Shown piece after piece: positions 35,366 through 47,981 of a DNA stretch of 64,000 nucleotides. Source of the stretch: Cinclus cinclus (lineage: Eukaryota > Chordata > Aves > Passeriformes > Cinclidae); NCBI RefSeq assembly GCF_963662255.1, contig NC_085047.1, positions 95,301,619 through 95,365,618 of the forward strand. The letters are read 5' to 3'. How positions within the stretch are numbered: position 1 is the first letter of the stretch; each line of letters starts with the position of its first letter. The position numbers and the translations under genes are program-made. Under the pieces are notes generated by a model. It was not told the DNA's origin, made no database searches, and saw only the letters and a program-made list of their open reading frames with translations.

Positions 35366-36821
35366 AGAAGAGAAATAATGTGATTATTAATAAATGAATT
35401 TTCACAAACCATTGTACATAGTAATTACTGGTTATATAAATTAAGCATGTTGTCCTACTCCATAATTAGAAAATGAAGGCTATAAAAAACCTCTACTCAG
35501 TAAAAGAAGTATTCACAATAGATTGCATTCTTTCCTTTTGGAGTCTCTCACTCAACACCTCTCTAAAACAGTGTTTGAAACCATTGCACTGGGGAAATTC
35601 TCTGGTTCAGTTTAAATGTGGAAATAGATAAAAGTTAGCTGGAAAGGAAGAGAAAGACATGTAGTATGCTGTCCAGTGTAAGGTTCATTCTTATATCCTG
35701 CCCTGCTTGTCTTTTCACCTCCCCAAAAGTAGAGCGCTGCTGGTGGGGAATCCTGAAAGCCTCAGGAGTCTGCCTACAAGGGCAAAGAAATCATTTGGTC
35801 AACTTGCAAATTGCATTCTCCAAAACCGTTGTTCCTGCTTTAACTCAGTTTAAATTATCTACACATTCTGTCTTGAAATACTGCTAAATTCTTTTTCTGC
35901 TTTGCTACAATGAAGTGGTAAAAGTGAAAATTCAAAATGTCTATGTCTTCTAATAAAAGAGTTTCCATGTCGGAAAGGAATTTCATTGTACTGTACCTAT
36001 TTCAGAGTTTCAGACTGTACCCATCTGTATTGAAATTTGTGAGAATATGAAAAATATATAAATTTTGTACAAAATACAATAATTATTTTCTTTTAATATG
36101 CATGTGCTTCTCAAATATTATAAATATAAATCTATGCACATATGCTCTCAAGCACAGAGCACCTCAAAGCCTTACAGGTGATAGGCTTACAGGTGCTGTA
36201 ATGATGAGTAGCTGACCTTAGAAGAAAGAATGTTAATTATCTGGATTATATTTAAATGGCATATAAATTAATTAGGCAATTTTGGAAAATTCCTCAGAAG
36301 TAAGGAGGATTTGAATTGAGAACTGACAGTGCAAAATGAAAGTGACAAAACCCTTGAGTTAATAAAAAGATTAGTTTTGTATATAATTTGGGAAAACTGG
36401 CATTAATTTAATCAGGAAACAGCAAAAGGACCCGAGGAAACAGAATCCCAAAATTACCTACAGAAATAGAAAAAATCTGATAAAATCTCAGTTATTCATA
36501 ACTTTTCTTATTTGCAGCAGAACAGAATTAATTTCATGTATCCTCCAGCTGCTGGTAATAAAACCAGACCTTCAATGACATAGTATGTTCAACCTGCTTT
36601 GGCTTTGAAGTCATGGTGTGGGCCATAATTCTGTTTTATCTTCAGTGTAGGGAGTCTTGAGTACTTTTATGAATCATTGGTCAAAATTGTTTTGATCAAA
36701 AGACAAAAAATGTTTTCCAGTTTGCTGGCTAATCAAGCTAACAGTGATCATCACTCAGTGTGCTGAGGACCATTGTGCTGGAGAAAACTAAACCCGACAA
36801 ACTATCTGCAAATCTTCGTAT
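35366..36821. other. AT-rich intergenic DNA
   Basis: No gene, RNA or recognised transposon. The 73-codon frame at 35666-35887 shows no motif. Confidence 0.45.
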
Positions 36822-36908
36822 AATTATTTTCCAGAATATACTGGGTTAAGGTGCACTCATCAGTTATCCACTTAAAGTTGTGGAAAATTGTGGTCAGTTG
36901 CTGTATAT
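36822..36908 (+). repeat. Unclassified dispersed repeat, copy A
   Basis: It aligns without gaps over 87 bp to 41004-41090 with about 13 differences (roughly 85% identity, counted by eye). Shared words include 'aattattttccagaatata', 'gcactcatc', 'gttatccact' and 'tgtggtca'. It is not CR1, LTR or simple sequence that I recognise. Outside the aligned block the two copies diverge. Confidence 0.8.
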
Positions 36909-38289
36909 CCACAGAACTCCCACCAGACAGAAAGAGAGTTTGATATAAACAGGCAAGTGTACAACTGAAAAGATGTCCAAGTCTATGAAAAATCTAACAA
37001 GCTTTTTTTGAAGTACAGAAATTTGATACTTTCATTTTCTCAAAATCTTGGGCTTATTAGTCTTCACAGTCCTATATTTACAGCAAGGAGAATTCACCTG
37101 AATGGAAATACAAGATCTCAGAATTAAACCTGTGAAGAATCTGTACAGATGATGCATATTCATGTGCATCTACAAGTTTTTTTTGAAGAAAAAGAATAAC
37201 TAATAAATGTGCAGTGTGGTTTTCTGTAAGTTGTTTTAAAGAATGATTTGATAGGCAAAATGTTATTTACACAGTATTTATGAATACAGGACTCAACCAC
37301 ATACAAATATTATTTTGCATTACCTTTCCTTAAATAAAATGTAGAAAATAAAGTTGTTGTTGCAAAAGCAGATTTTACTTCATGCACTTATTTCACAATA
37401 TGAAGCAGAGTTCCAAAAGGAAGCATGGCAAAATCCAAGACTTGCATATAAAAATGCAGCATGAATTACTCCATCTGAATAAATCTTCAGGAATAATACA
37501 CACGATTATCCATTCCTAAATTTGTAATGCAGTTCTCTACCATTATTCAATATTGTCCCTAATGCTTCTACTATTTCTATTACCACTATGCAAGTAAAGA
37601 TTGGATTCTATTTTTAGTTCTCATCTTGAATTGCTTTTTGAGTCTGGATAAGATGCCTGTCTTTATTTCTTCTTTTAAGAGAGAAAAATTATTATGAATA
37701 ATGGCTTCCTTTGAATACTGCCTTTCTTTTGAAAAATGCTCTGGAGGTGAAACAGCTTCATGGCTTGACTTAAAGTCTAGTGAGTTCGTAAAAAGCTTTT
37801 TATTGAGTTCAGTGAGTTTTGGGTCAGATTACCTATGTTAAAATGAATCATATTGAGCAACCAACTTTTTATTTTGGGAAATGCCGCCAAGTTTATGCTT
37901 GAAATTTAATTCATTATACAGTTTTATTATTCTCTTCAAATTATAACATTCCAAGACATATTCTGAATTGAATGCCATATGTGACTGGCCACTGTAGAGG
38001 AAAAAAAGGAAAGTTGATATGTCCTAAAAGGTTATTTGAAATATCAAACAAATTCAAATGGACCAATTTGCTACTGTCAAGAAACACACAGTCAAAAAAA
38101 AAAAAAAAAAAAAAACAACTGAGTTTTTTTACTGGAGGTTTTTCATTGCAAATGAAAAAAAAAAAAAAGGAACAAAAAGGAACATAGGATTGTGTTTCAG
38201 TGCATACTGTCAAGTTAACTTTCTAAAGTGCTGGACAGATTGGTTCCAAGCAAAGAATTCTCTGCTAGATTGTGATACTTGCCTGTTTT
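36909..38289. other. AT-rich intergenic DNA with A-runs
   Basis: No gene is seen. Two long A runs (about 38094-38115 and 38155-38168) give lysine-rich artificial open frames (37972-38187 and 38058-38477). Confidence 0.5.
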
Positions 38290-38780
38290 TCTTGTATCAC
38301 AGAGATCAGAATTGCCCTGATCCACTTATCAGGATTATAATACTGGTGGATATTGGGTCCACTGTGGACATCCACAGGCTGTGGGAGATAGCCTGCTTCA
38401 CCATGGTCATCCCACAGGCTGCAGGGGAATCTCCACTCCAGAGCCTGAAGCGCCTCTGCCTGCTCCTTCTTCAGTGACCTTGGTGTCTGCAGGGTGATCT
38501 CTCTCACGTGTTAGCACACCTCTCTTCAGCTGTAGTTGCTCAGATTTCCCCTTGTCTTCTTAAATAGGTTATCCCAGAGTTGCTATCACTGCCACTGATG
38601 GGCTCAGCCTTAGCCAGGGATGGATCCATATTGGATCCAGCTGGCATTGGCTCTGTTGGCTAAGGGGAAAGCTTCTGGCAGGTTCTCAACCCTGCAGCTC
38701 TACTGCTACAAAAAAAACCAAAAAAACAAAGTAAAACAAAAACCAACAAACCAAAAACACAAACCCACAATAGGTGACAC
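38290..38780. mobile_element. Probable avian interspersed repeat (LTR-like, family uncertain)
   Basis: A block of mixed composition in AT-rich DNA. Its word order is familiar from many bird sequences: 'atcccacaggctgcagggga', 'gtgaccttggtgtctgcagg', 'ctctcttcagctgtagttgc', 'cttaaataggttatccc', 'ctggcattggctctgttggc' and 'ggggaaagcttctggcagg'. It ends in an A-rich segment. I recall it as a common dispersed avian retroelement-related repeat but cannot name the family or orientation. No protein frame is maintained. Confidence 0.55.
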
Positions 38781-41003
38781 CTGCTCTATTTGATCCTTTA
38801 ACCAAACATCTTTAGTTACTGTGAGTTAAAAGCAGACAGTATATATAAATAAAATGCTGAAATATGACCAAGCTAGTAATGAAAGAAACAAGTAAAAATA
38901 AATTAAATTGACTGCCTTTAAATTGCGAAAGTTCACTGCAACTTCAAAGACTCCCCATCAATCAAAAAAATAATCCCAAAATCTAACAAAAAACAGATAT
39001 GTCATGTCTAAAAAGTCAGCTATTTTTCTATTTGCCTTGTGGATTTCATCTTTTGATGGATAATATGGGTAATGGAATTTGATTCCTAATTTTTAGAAAT
39101 GTTCTAAAGGAACAATTTTTATATTTTTAGAAGCAGATTTCTTGAATAAGCATGATATAAAACAGTAATCTGAAGTATATTTACTTCATGAAAGAAATCA
39201 ACTGAATTTGTTTCTCTTGTTTCACTTTAACAAGGACAACAAGAATTCTAGCAAAGTAGATCAAATGAAGGTATGATGAATTTACCCTTTCCATCCTCAA
39301 AACAGTTATGTACTAGTATAGTTTATTTTAGTTAAATATCCAGGTTTCGTTTATTTGTATGAATTTTCAGTTGACGTCAGCAACTGACATAAACAATCAC
39401 AGCAGTTGAATCTCTAAAAGGAACAGTGTGAGGCACTGCATAAAGTATCTGAATTATCTGAATGAAGCATTCTGTTCTATAAGGGAGAACTGATATTTAA
39501 AATCTATACCTATTAGAAAAAATAACATTAAAATAAATTTAAAATATAAAAAATAAAAACTTGTCACTGAATGTGGAAATTTACATTTGATGGCAATAAC
39601 TTTGAATCACTTTGAATAAAAGCAGCAGAAAAACACTAAAGAAATATGGATGGTGTCTGTAACTAAGTCCAGCATTGATTCCAAACTGCAGTTTCCAGAC
39701 AACTTCCAAAAACATTCCTGTGTGTTGCCAAACAGCTAGAGGCATCACAAGCATGTTTGAAAAACTTATCTATCTGACTGAACAGAATAAATGCATAAAG
39801 GCTTACTGGGTGTAATGTCATGCTCAAGAGAGCTAAGTAGTAAAGGCAGGAAATTTTTCACCTTTTTGAGGTTTTTTTTAATACTAAAAAAAAACCTACT
39901 CTAAAATAATAAGGCAGAGGAATGGCAGTGAATTTATGACAAAATTAAAGAAAATCTACTGTAATAAGTTTAGTAATAATTATGACAAAATCTAGTGCTG
40001 GAGATATCTCAGACCTATAAGAGATTAGTTAGAAATCCCAAGGGAGTGTAAATTTTCATAGTGCTTCACTTAATAGAATCTTCTCTTCAGAGCTGACATA
40101 GTTTATAAAGCACATTAGGTTTTCCCACCATATTTATATAACAACAAAACCTGTGGAAATACCAAACAAACAAACATGTTTTATTAGGGTAAGGAGGAAG
40201 CTAAAGAAAGAAATAACTCCTTAGTATGTCTGGATCATTTCCACAGTATTGCCATATGGCAGATTCAGCTAGCGTGCAGCAAAGCTGCAATAATTTGTGA
40301 TTGTTTTAGGCAGATCTGGCAACTGTCTACTAAAGATAAAAGAAACTAACCTTTCAGTGAATATGGTGCTATACTCTCAGCATGCACAATCTTCTAGTGG
40401 TCCTAAATGTCTCAAGGGTGGAAAGCAGTTCAAGTGGCTTGAAATGACCACAATTAATTTTACTCAATGGCCATGGCCAAAGAATGACTGAAGCTTCCTT
40501 TCTGCTTCCTTTGATATGAAGAAAGGCAGGTTAATGATGTCTCAGCATAACTCTACATACACAACTGAGGAAAGAAGGTGGCTAAATTACCAAATACAAT
40601 GAAATCACAAAAAATGGCTGCTAGGTCTCTAACTGTACACTGTACTTTAAAAAGGGTTATATAAGAATAAATAAACAAAAAAACCCTCTTACTCACCAGT
40701 TGTTTTGCATAACAAAGCATCTCTGAAGTACATATGACTACTTATATAAAAATATTTATCTTGGCTCATGTTATTAATTACTTTTTAAGTTCTAGTTCTG
40801 TCACAGTTCAAACCAGAAATCTGTACTGTCCTGTATTCTTGCTGGTGGTAGAACTAGCATTCTTCTGACCAAACAAATGAGGCAATTTTTAGAAGTAAAC
40901 TTCTTAGAAAAACTGAACCAGAGCAATAAAATACTTTCAGAAAATTATGATTTTTTTAGTGCAAGGAGAGTAAGCAAAATCATGACATGAATATTTAATT
41001 CCG
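38781..41003. other. AT-rich intergenic DNA
   Basis: No gene or recognised transposon. Some A-rich low-complexity sequence. Confidence 0.5.
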
Positions 41004-41090
41004 AATTATTTTCCAGAATATAATGGGTTCAGATGCACTCATCGGTTATCCACTGAAAACTGTGGAAAACTGTGGTCAATTCTTATACAT
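41004..41090 (+). repeat. Unclassified dispersed repeat, copy B
   Basis: The partner of 36822-36908, in the same orientation and about 4.2 kb away, with roughly 85% ungapped identity. The flanks differ, so the pair looks like two insertions of one element, or two remnants of a local duplication whose edges have decayed. It is followed by an AT-rich tandem 'taattaatg' motif (41108-41135). Confidence 0.8.
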
Positions 41091-43372
41091 ACACTCCAGA
41101 ATTCAGAATAATTAATGTAATAATTAATGTAATAATTCATAATTATCACCTATTTTGCGGGCATTATAAAACAAACAAACAAACAAACAAACAAAAAAGT
41201 TCCTGTACTGCACTATTTTTGCCAGAAATGTTTATTTTCCAGGAATGTTATAATGCAGCCAAGGTTCCCTGATTTTAGGGGATAGCAGAGATAATTTAAA
41301 AAAAAAAAAAAGTGTCCTGTTTGCTTGATATTTTTGCTTCTATATTCAAGCTTTCATGAGACTTCCTTGTAGAACATAGAAAAAGCAATAGTTTATGCTG
41401 TTTTTTGTTTTGTTTTGTTTCTATCACAGTCTCCAGGGGAATAAAGACTACTCATTTCTATTTATAGTAGAAACATTGCTATCTCAACACCTAACACTCA
41501 TAAATATTCCTATTATTAGTTTAGTACCTATCAGCACAGTATTAAGGGACAGATTTAAAATGCTTAGGAAGTGGGATTCCAGTTTGGAAATGTCATAACA
41601 TTTCTCTGCTATGGCCCAGTGTAGCTGAGCATCCAGTGTATAAGAATTCTGGTGCATGCAGTACAAAAATGTTCTGCACAAAGTCTGCTCGCATGCTTCT
41701 TCACTGTTTTGCAGATTATGAATCAGTTATCAAGTAGAATACTACTTTGCTAGACCAGCGACTTTCTTTTTTCTTTTTTCTTTTTCAAGTTTGCAGATAG
41801 ATAAAACATTTCCGCTGGAGAAGCAGAACTTTGATTAGCAGAATTTAAGTCAGTCAAAAATAAGCTTATTTTTCAGTCACCTTTCACATTTCTCTTCATG
41901 TTACCTGATTAATGTTCACTTCAGAAACTAAACTCTTAAACCCACTGTGGCTGATATTGTAGAGAAGCTGAAGAAAAATCTGTCCTTAACAAAGGTATTG
42001 TAAATTCCTCATTAAACTGAGCAAGGTGATGAGGACATATGAGTTCAGCAAATTGGAAAGTCATAAGGCAACAGCAGGGGTATGTTTGTAGGTCATTGCA
42101 TTCACCTGCAGGAGGTTAGCTAGTCTGAAGATTCTGTTTTCTGGTGAAAGGATGGATTTCAAGAGGAATTTCAAGCAGGTCAATGATGTTGCTTTGCGGG
42201 TATTTGTGGGAAATCATCCAAGCCAGAGTAAAATAACAGGAATATATTAATTTTTTTTCTACTTTATGCTTACAGTATGCACTGTATTACAATGTAATTG
42301 CTTCAGCAGTGTATCTTCTTGTAGAAATAATGGCTGTAGTATTTTTATTGAGTGTTTTTCATTTAAACACTAATTCAATTTCCTCTGCAAATATTTGCTT
42401 TCTAGCTGTTACCAGGAAGCTCAACGTAATGCACCTTTTGAATCAAACCTGGAAATCCCTATCATATCATTCAGTGCCTTCCACAGGATTACTTGAAGAA
42501 GTAACCTTTAGGTGAGGAATTTAACAACCCAGGGATTCTGTCTTATTAAAAATACATGGTTTGCTTTTGTCTAAAAACCCAGTGTCTGAGCTTCAGATTG
42601 AACTAAATAAAGTCACTAATTTATTTTTTTGGTTTTGTAGGATGTTGAGCAAATATTTTGGCAGTATGTTGCAACCACTGCCTTGTTTTTAATATCACAG
42701 CTTCTACAACCAGGCTATTGGTGTGAGGTTAATAATCATCAAGCATGATTCTAAGAGATTCTGCTAGTATGCCTATCGATGCAATGTCCAATATCAAATG
42801 TCAAAGCCTGTGTACATCTATTTTGCAGATGTTCTGCAGTTTCCTTAAGTACAAGAACACCTTAGAGCAAACACAGACTCTGTGATCACCTGCCCTGATA
42901 ATCCTAATTATCTTTAATGGGACTCTGGAGTTCATGATAGCAACAGTTTAATGTTCAGCTTCTTAATTCCATGTATGACATCTTGTCTCCATAATCATCA
43001 GTCACAGAGATTAGAATTAGAAGAAAGGAATAGCTTGTGTCTTTCTAAAAGACAACCTTCTTGGCTACAATGAAATCAGGAAAAATCCTCCATTTTCATC
43101 AGTCCTTATGTCTAACTATGAAACCTAATTTTTCATTTGACTTCTCTTTTTACTGTTCGAACACTGCATTTTATTTAGATTTTCCCTCCTAGACAGAAGG
43201 CCCTGTCTAATTCCACATTTCTCCTCATTGAGAAATATATATAAATTATAACTTAGTGATGAAGTTCACCAGAATCATGTAATGCTCTTGACATTATAAA
43301 TTACCATGGAACCTCAGTGTTCATAAGTTGGCTGACTTACCTCCTTAAACCTAAGTACTGTGTCTTGCCAAG
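41091..43372. other. AT-rich intergenic DNA
   Basis: Nothing coding was recognised. A (CAAA)n microsatellite is at 41168-41196 and a TTTC-rich tract near 41765-41787. Confidence 0.5.
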
Positions 43373-43912
43373 AATCACAGAATAATTCACTTGGCAAAGA
43401 TTTCCATGATTAGTGAGTGCAGCCTTTGATGGGTCACTGCCTTGTCAATTAGACCATAGCACTAAATGCTGCACCTAGGTGTTTCTAGAAGACATCCAGG
43501 GATGGTGACAGCCTGGGGGCAGCCCCGTCCCATGCTCAACAACCCTTTTCATGAATCCTTTATGGTATCCAACCTGAAATTCCTCTGGCACAGCTTGAGT
43601 CTATGTTCTCTTGTTCTGTCCCTGGTTGCCTGGGAGAAGAGGCTGACCCTCACCTGGCTACAACCTCTTTCAAGGTAGCTTTAGAGAGCCATAAGGTCTC
43701 CCCTGCCCCACCTTTTCTTCAGGCTAAATAATCCCAGCTCCCACACCTACTCCTAAATGATGATCTCTAGGCCCTTCACCAGCTCCCTTGCCCTCCTCTG
43801 CACATGCTTCAGCACCTCAGTGTCTTTATTGAAGTGAGGGGCTGAAACTGAGCACAAGATTTGAGGTGTGGCATCACCAGACTGAGTACAGAAGTTCTTA
43901 ATTGAACAGGTA
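43373..43912 (-). mobile_element. CR1 LINE fragment, about 540 bp, minus strand
   Basis: Starting at 'gaatcacagaata', the plus strand reads as the reverse complement of a CR1 3' UTR and end of ORF2. Words include 'catccagggatggtgac', 'aacaacccttttcatgaat', 'aacctgaaattcctctgg', 'ctgtccctggttgcctggga', 'tcttcaggctaaataatcc', 'tgccctcctctgcacatgc' and 'aggtgtggcatcaccagact'. It is among the longest CR1 copies in the window and probably of a CR1-Y-like subfamily. The plus-strand open frame at 43466-43678 is antisense and spurious. Confidence 0.9.
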
Positions 43913-45466
43913 TGTCACATAAAACATGTCATGAACCTGTAGAAACACACTGCAAACCAGTGTAATTTTGTATAGAAGTAATCTATTCAGTAACATGTTA
44001 CTTTTTTCTTTGATATGATATTTAATGCTGAGCTTATTACTTTGCAATTATCTGCATAGATATCTGTGCACTTCCATAGGGTTTTGCATTAATGCTTTCT
44101 CTTACTGCTTCCATTACAGAGATATATAATAACAAACAAACAAAAAAAAGTCAGATTTTATTTGAATTGTGATTGGAATTTGTATATTCTACATACGTTT
44201 CAGCAGTTTTAATATACAATAGAATCCATTCAGACTTTTAATTTTTGTTCTGGGATTTTTCAAACTGTTTGAGAAACTAAGAAATACCTTCTGTGGTATA
44301 TCTAAAGATGGACTTGATTTTCAGTATTTGCCTGTTGTCATAGGAAGAAAAGCCTTGGATATCTTTATTTCCTTACGAGCTTGCTTGCAAACTAAAAACT
44401 CTAGGCAAGCCCATTAATGCCTTTATAAAAGTCAACTGCCACAGTGGAGCAAGTCACCGAGTTTAATTCAGAATTCAATGCTAATTCATGATGCCTTCGT
44501 TGCTCTGTGTTTGGCACAACTAATTAATCAAACTCAGCTTAGGTTGTTGAAATGATCTGCCTAAATAGGATTTAAACTGATTATAATTTTTAAAATAGAA
44601 TCTTATTACCTGGGTAGATTTGACAGAACATTTATGTCTATGTTTGAATTGCTAATGTACAATTAGAAAAGTAATCATGTAAAGTATTAGAACACTATGT
44701 GCTCTGGGAATTATTTATTACTCCTTGAGTAGCCTCTCTGGTATAAAAAATAATTTTTTACTAATAAATGAAAAAAAGCAGAATTTCAGTATCACATTTA
44801 CAATACCCCTTTATTAATTAACATAAAGACCATACTGATCTACTTTGAAGAAAATTGAAAATGCATTTCTGAAATGGAAAAGAAATGAAAAAAAACGAAC
44901 TGCAAAGGAATTTAAACTGTTATGCTATGAGGTCCAGTTTTTTATTATGTATTTGGAAGCAATAATTGCTCAAGCATAAATATGATAAGTATCTCTCTGA
45001 ATTATATGACCATATACCCACCACTACACACACAGACAGAGAGATCATGAGGAATGGGATGAGAATTCCACCATCTTGTGTTTTGTTGTGGTGGTGCATC
45101 CTTGCTCTCCCCACTCCTCTTCTGTCCTGCTCTTTTATCTCAGGAGCTCCTGATAAGCCATGAGTGAACCAGCTGAGCACCAAGTGAAGCAGTCCTTGAT
45201 GGCACCAGTTTGTCACTGAAGTGTCCCTTGACTGTGCTCTTGCATGATAAAGGTGGGAATGATTCTGACCATAACAGGAACACCAACTGCCTGACCAAGG
45301 TGGGGAGCAAAGAATAAGCGGTTATCCTTCTTAGCCCTGTAAATAATTCACCTGAATTTTATAGCCCAAGTGAAATGCTGCTGTTTCTTAAACACATTTT
45401 GAAAATATTAATTTCAGCCTGAGTGGAACACTACCATTGATAAAAAACATCAAGTAATTATTCACT
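43913..45466. other. AT-rich intergenic DNA
   Basis: No gene recognised. Positions 44440-44600 contain several homeodomain-type TAATTA words in otherwise mixed sequence. Positions 45000-45340 are less AT-rich but unassigned. Confidence 0.4.
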
Positions 45467-45745
45467 TGTGTTATGGCCAGGATGGAAACAGACTGATGAC
45501 TGGCGACAATCATCTTGTGACCCTATAAACAGTGGTCTTAAGGGAAGCCCTTTGAGTTTTCCTGGACTGCAGCAGGTTACACCAGCATCTCCTCCTAAGT
45601 GGGATACCTCTTGGAGCTCATGAACTCTCAAGTTGGTGCTATTCAAAAGATCATCACTGATGATGAGGCCTAGGTTGATATTCTCCACCTCAGCATTTCT
45701 CAAGGTGCAACCCATGGTTGAGAAATGTTAAGGGATTTGATGCAT
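45467..45745 (+). mobile_element. Probable short LTR with TATA box
   Basis: The segment begins TGTGTTATGG and carries 'ccctataaac' (TATAAA 45524-45529). Then come 'gttttcctggactgcagcag', 'ccagcatctcctcctaagt', 'ggagctcatgaactctcaag', 'gatcatcactgatgatgagg' and 'ctcaaggtgcaaccca'. I recall similar sequence as a passerine retroviral LTR. The 6-mer ttcact lies directly before it (45461-45466) and again at 45746-45751. This could be a target duplication, although the right end then reads gcat instead of CA. No internal genes are attached. Confidence 0.5.
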
Positions 45746-46529
45746 TTCACTGAACCTGAGTGGAATTTTAAAAGGTACCTTTACACCCTTAGATACAGAT
45801 ACATACACCTCTTTGTCTACATCTGTGCATTGATTAAGGTATGAATGATATTATTGTGATCTATAATTAAGTCTTTTTCATAAATCAAGTAAGCCCTATT
45901 TAAACACATTATAAATATTAAATTAGTCAATTGTTAAGTGCTGCTAAACCCTTTTGTGTCCTTATCTTTTGTAATCATATCCTTTGCACCTTTATTCTTT
46001 TGCATTCCTTGTCTTCTTGTAAATAATTTTAAATTGTTACTAATCCAATTTTCTTATGTATACTATATCTATGTAGAAAGTAATAGAGTGAATCTTGCCA
46101 TTAAATTCTGTTAAAATCATACTTTCACAAATTCCTATAAAACCTGCCTTTTGTCAATACCTTTGATGAAAATTCTTTAAGTGACCTAAGCACTCATTCA
46201 GGATATGTAAGAAGCAATGGATCTAATCAAATCCAGTTTGATTTGTGATGTGTTGTGACGTGCATGGAGAATGTAGCAGAATCCTGAGCTATAAATAGCT
46301 TCAGATGAAGATAACCTGGCAGATGAATTCTAGTTGCACAAATAGCTGCAAACAGCAACTGAGTCCATGGTACAAGAGCAGTTCACAGAGTGAATTCAAC
46401 ACAAAGAGCTTCCTGAACCAGTTGGATGTTAAGCTCTCAGCACCAGCCATTACTTGTTTTTCTTTGCAGATGGACAGTTCTTGAAATATAGACACAGCCA
46501 CTCTTGTTCTGCAGTCAGGCAATAGCCTT

Positions 46530-46548
46530 CACACACACACACACACAC
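46530..46548. repeat. (CA)n microsatellite
   Basis: About nine to ten CA units without interruption. Confidence 0.95.
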
Positions 46549-46652
46549 ATATGCACAGCTTCCCCTTGGATCAGCAGCCATGACTGGCAGTGCAGAGGGA
46601 AAGCATTCAATGGGTACTCCTGTACTGGTAAGGATTTTTCTACGTTATTATT

Positions 46653-46653
46653 T

Positions 46654-46690
<37 letters not shown>
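46653..46690. repeat. (TA)n microsatellite
   Basis: About 19 TA units with one TG interruption, followed by a short GT tract. It lies about 100 bp from the CA microsatellite. Confidence 0.95.
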
Positions 46691-47940
46691 GTGTGTACTA
46701 TTAAATTGTAAGAAGAATCCCTTGAATAGTTTTCTTGCAAGCCAAAGAGCACTCCCCAAGGTTTTGAGAATGTGTTTCAGGATTTAACTCAAAACTCTTT
46801 ATGTTTGGCTTTGAGACTGGTTTGAGGGCAAAGGCAAAGAGACAAGTGTATGCAATAGCATGAATACAGACATCTCAATTTCAGGTGGCCTCAGTGGCTG
46901 TTACAGGGACACAGTTTCTCCTAAGGCCCCCAGTGAGGGTCTGCAACTGCATTTGACATGAATTTTTTTGAATTTTTTTTTTTATCCATATATATAATGT
47001 ATTAAAAAACCCATTGTGATTTCTCCTTTCTTTCCATGTTTATATGGTTTGCCTCCTTCAGAACTTCTGTCAGCTTCACAGATAAAAATATTTTTCTACA
47101 TATGGGTGATGTGATTACCAAACTTTTTATTGTATTTGCGGGAGACAATTTTCTGGTAGATGCTACAATCTTTTTCTTACAACCTGATTTAAGGGGGAAA
47201 AAAAAAAAAAGAATGAAAGGATTGTTGTTCCCACAATGTCTTCCCATTGATTCTTTGAAATTAATTAATTCACGTGTGATTTACTAATTCACAGGTCCTT
47301 CATGTGAATTTTAGGTGCAAACCATTTCCTCAGCTGCCTTGGCCAGAAGTGTAACCCTGGCATAATTAAGGAGACAAATGTTCTTGTTTAGAATTTGCAA
47401 ATAATATGGCATGTTTACATTTAAAAACCCACCAACCAAGCTGCACTTCCTTCAGGGTTACATAAAGACCATGTGCTAGACCTAGCATTCTGTCTCACAT
47501 TTTAGATGCACTCATGTTTTACAGTTAGATGATGGACTCCATGAACCAGTTTTAGCTAGAATTTTTCTCAGGGAAAACATTTAAAGTTTTATTGCCATTG
47601 GAGATTCTACTAAAGATACAGTCTGCAGGATTATCTTTATCTTTATTTATCTTATCATTATGGGAAACCATAAAGAAAAGTTTAGCATAAGGTTTTAAAA
47701 AGAAACACAGTGACATCAATATGTGACTCAGCTAACCAGTCCCACACCAGAAAACCAACATCATATTGATACATTAAACTAAAGAAATTTCCACTTATTA
47801 TTAAGAATCAATCTGTAAATACTAATTCTAAGGAATGCTTTTCCAACAGTTAACATGTTAGCAGTAGAAATCAAAATATACAGATCTTCTAAAAGTGACA
47901 TAAGGCCTTTTATTTTGTTTCAACTTTAGTAATGATAATT

Positions 47941-47981
47941 TATATTATTATTACTATTATTACTATTATTATTATTATTAA
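47941..47981. repeat. (TTA)n microsatellite with interruptions
   Basis: ATT/TTA triplets with two C interruptions over about 40 bp. Confidence 0.9.

Noticed and set aside
34924..35367. 147-codon plus-strand frame starting at an ATG in decent context
   Set aside because: Antisense to a probable LTR, with no recognisable domain and a C-terminus running into poly-T.
38058..38477. 139-codon frame starting MDQFATVKKH
   Set aside because: It passes through two poly-A tracts as lysine runs and then into a dispersed repeat, with no coding signature.
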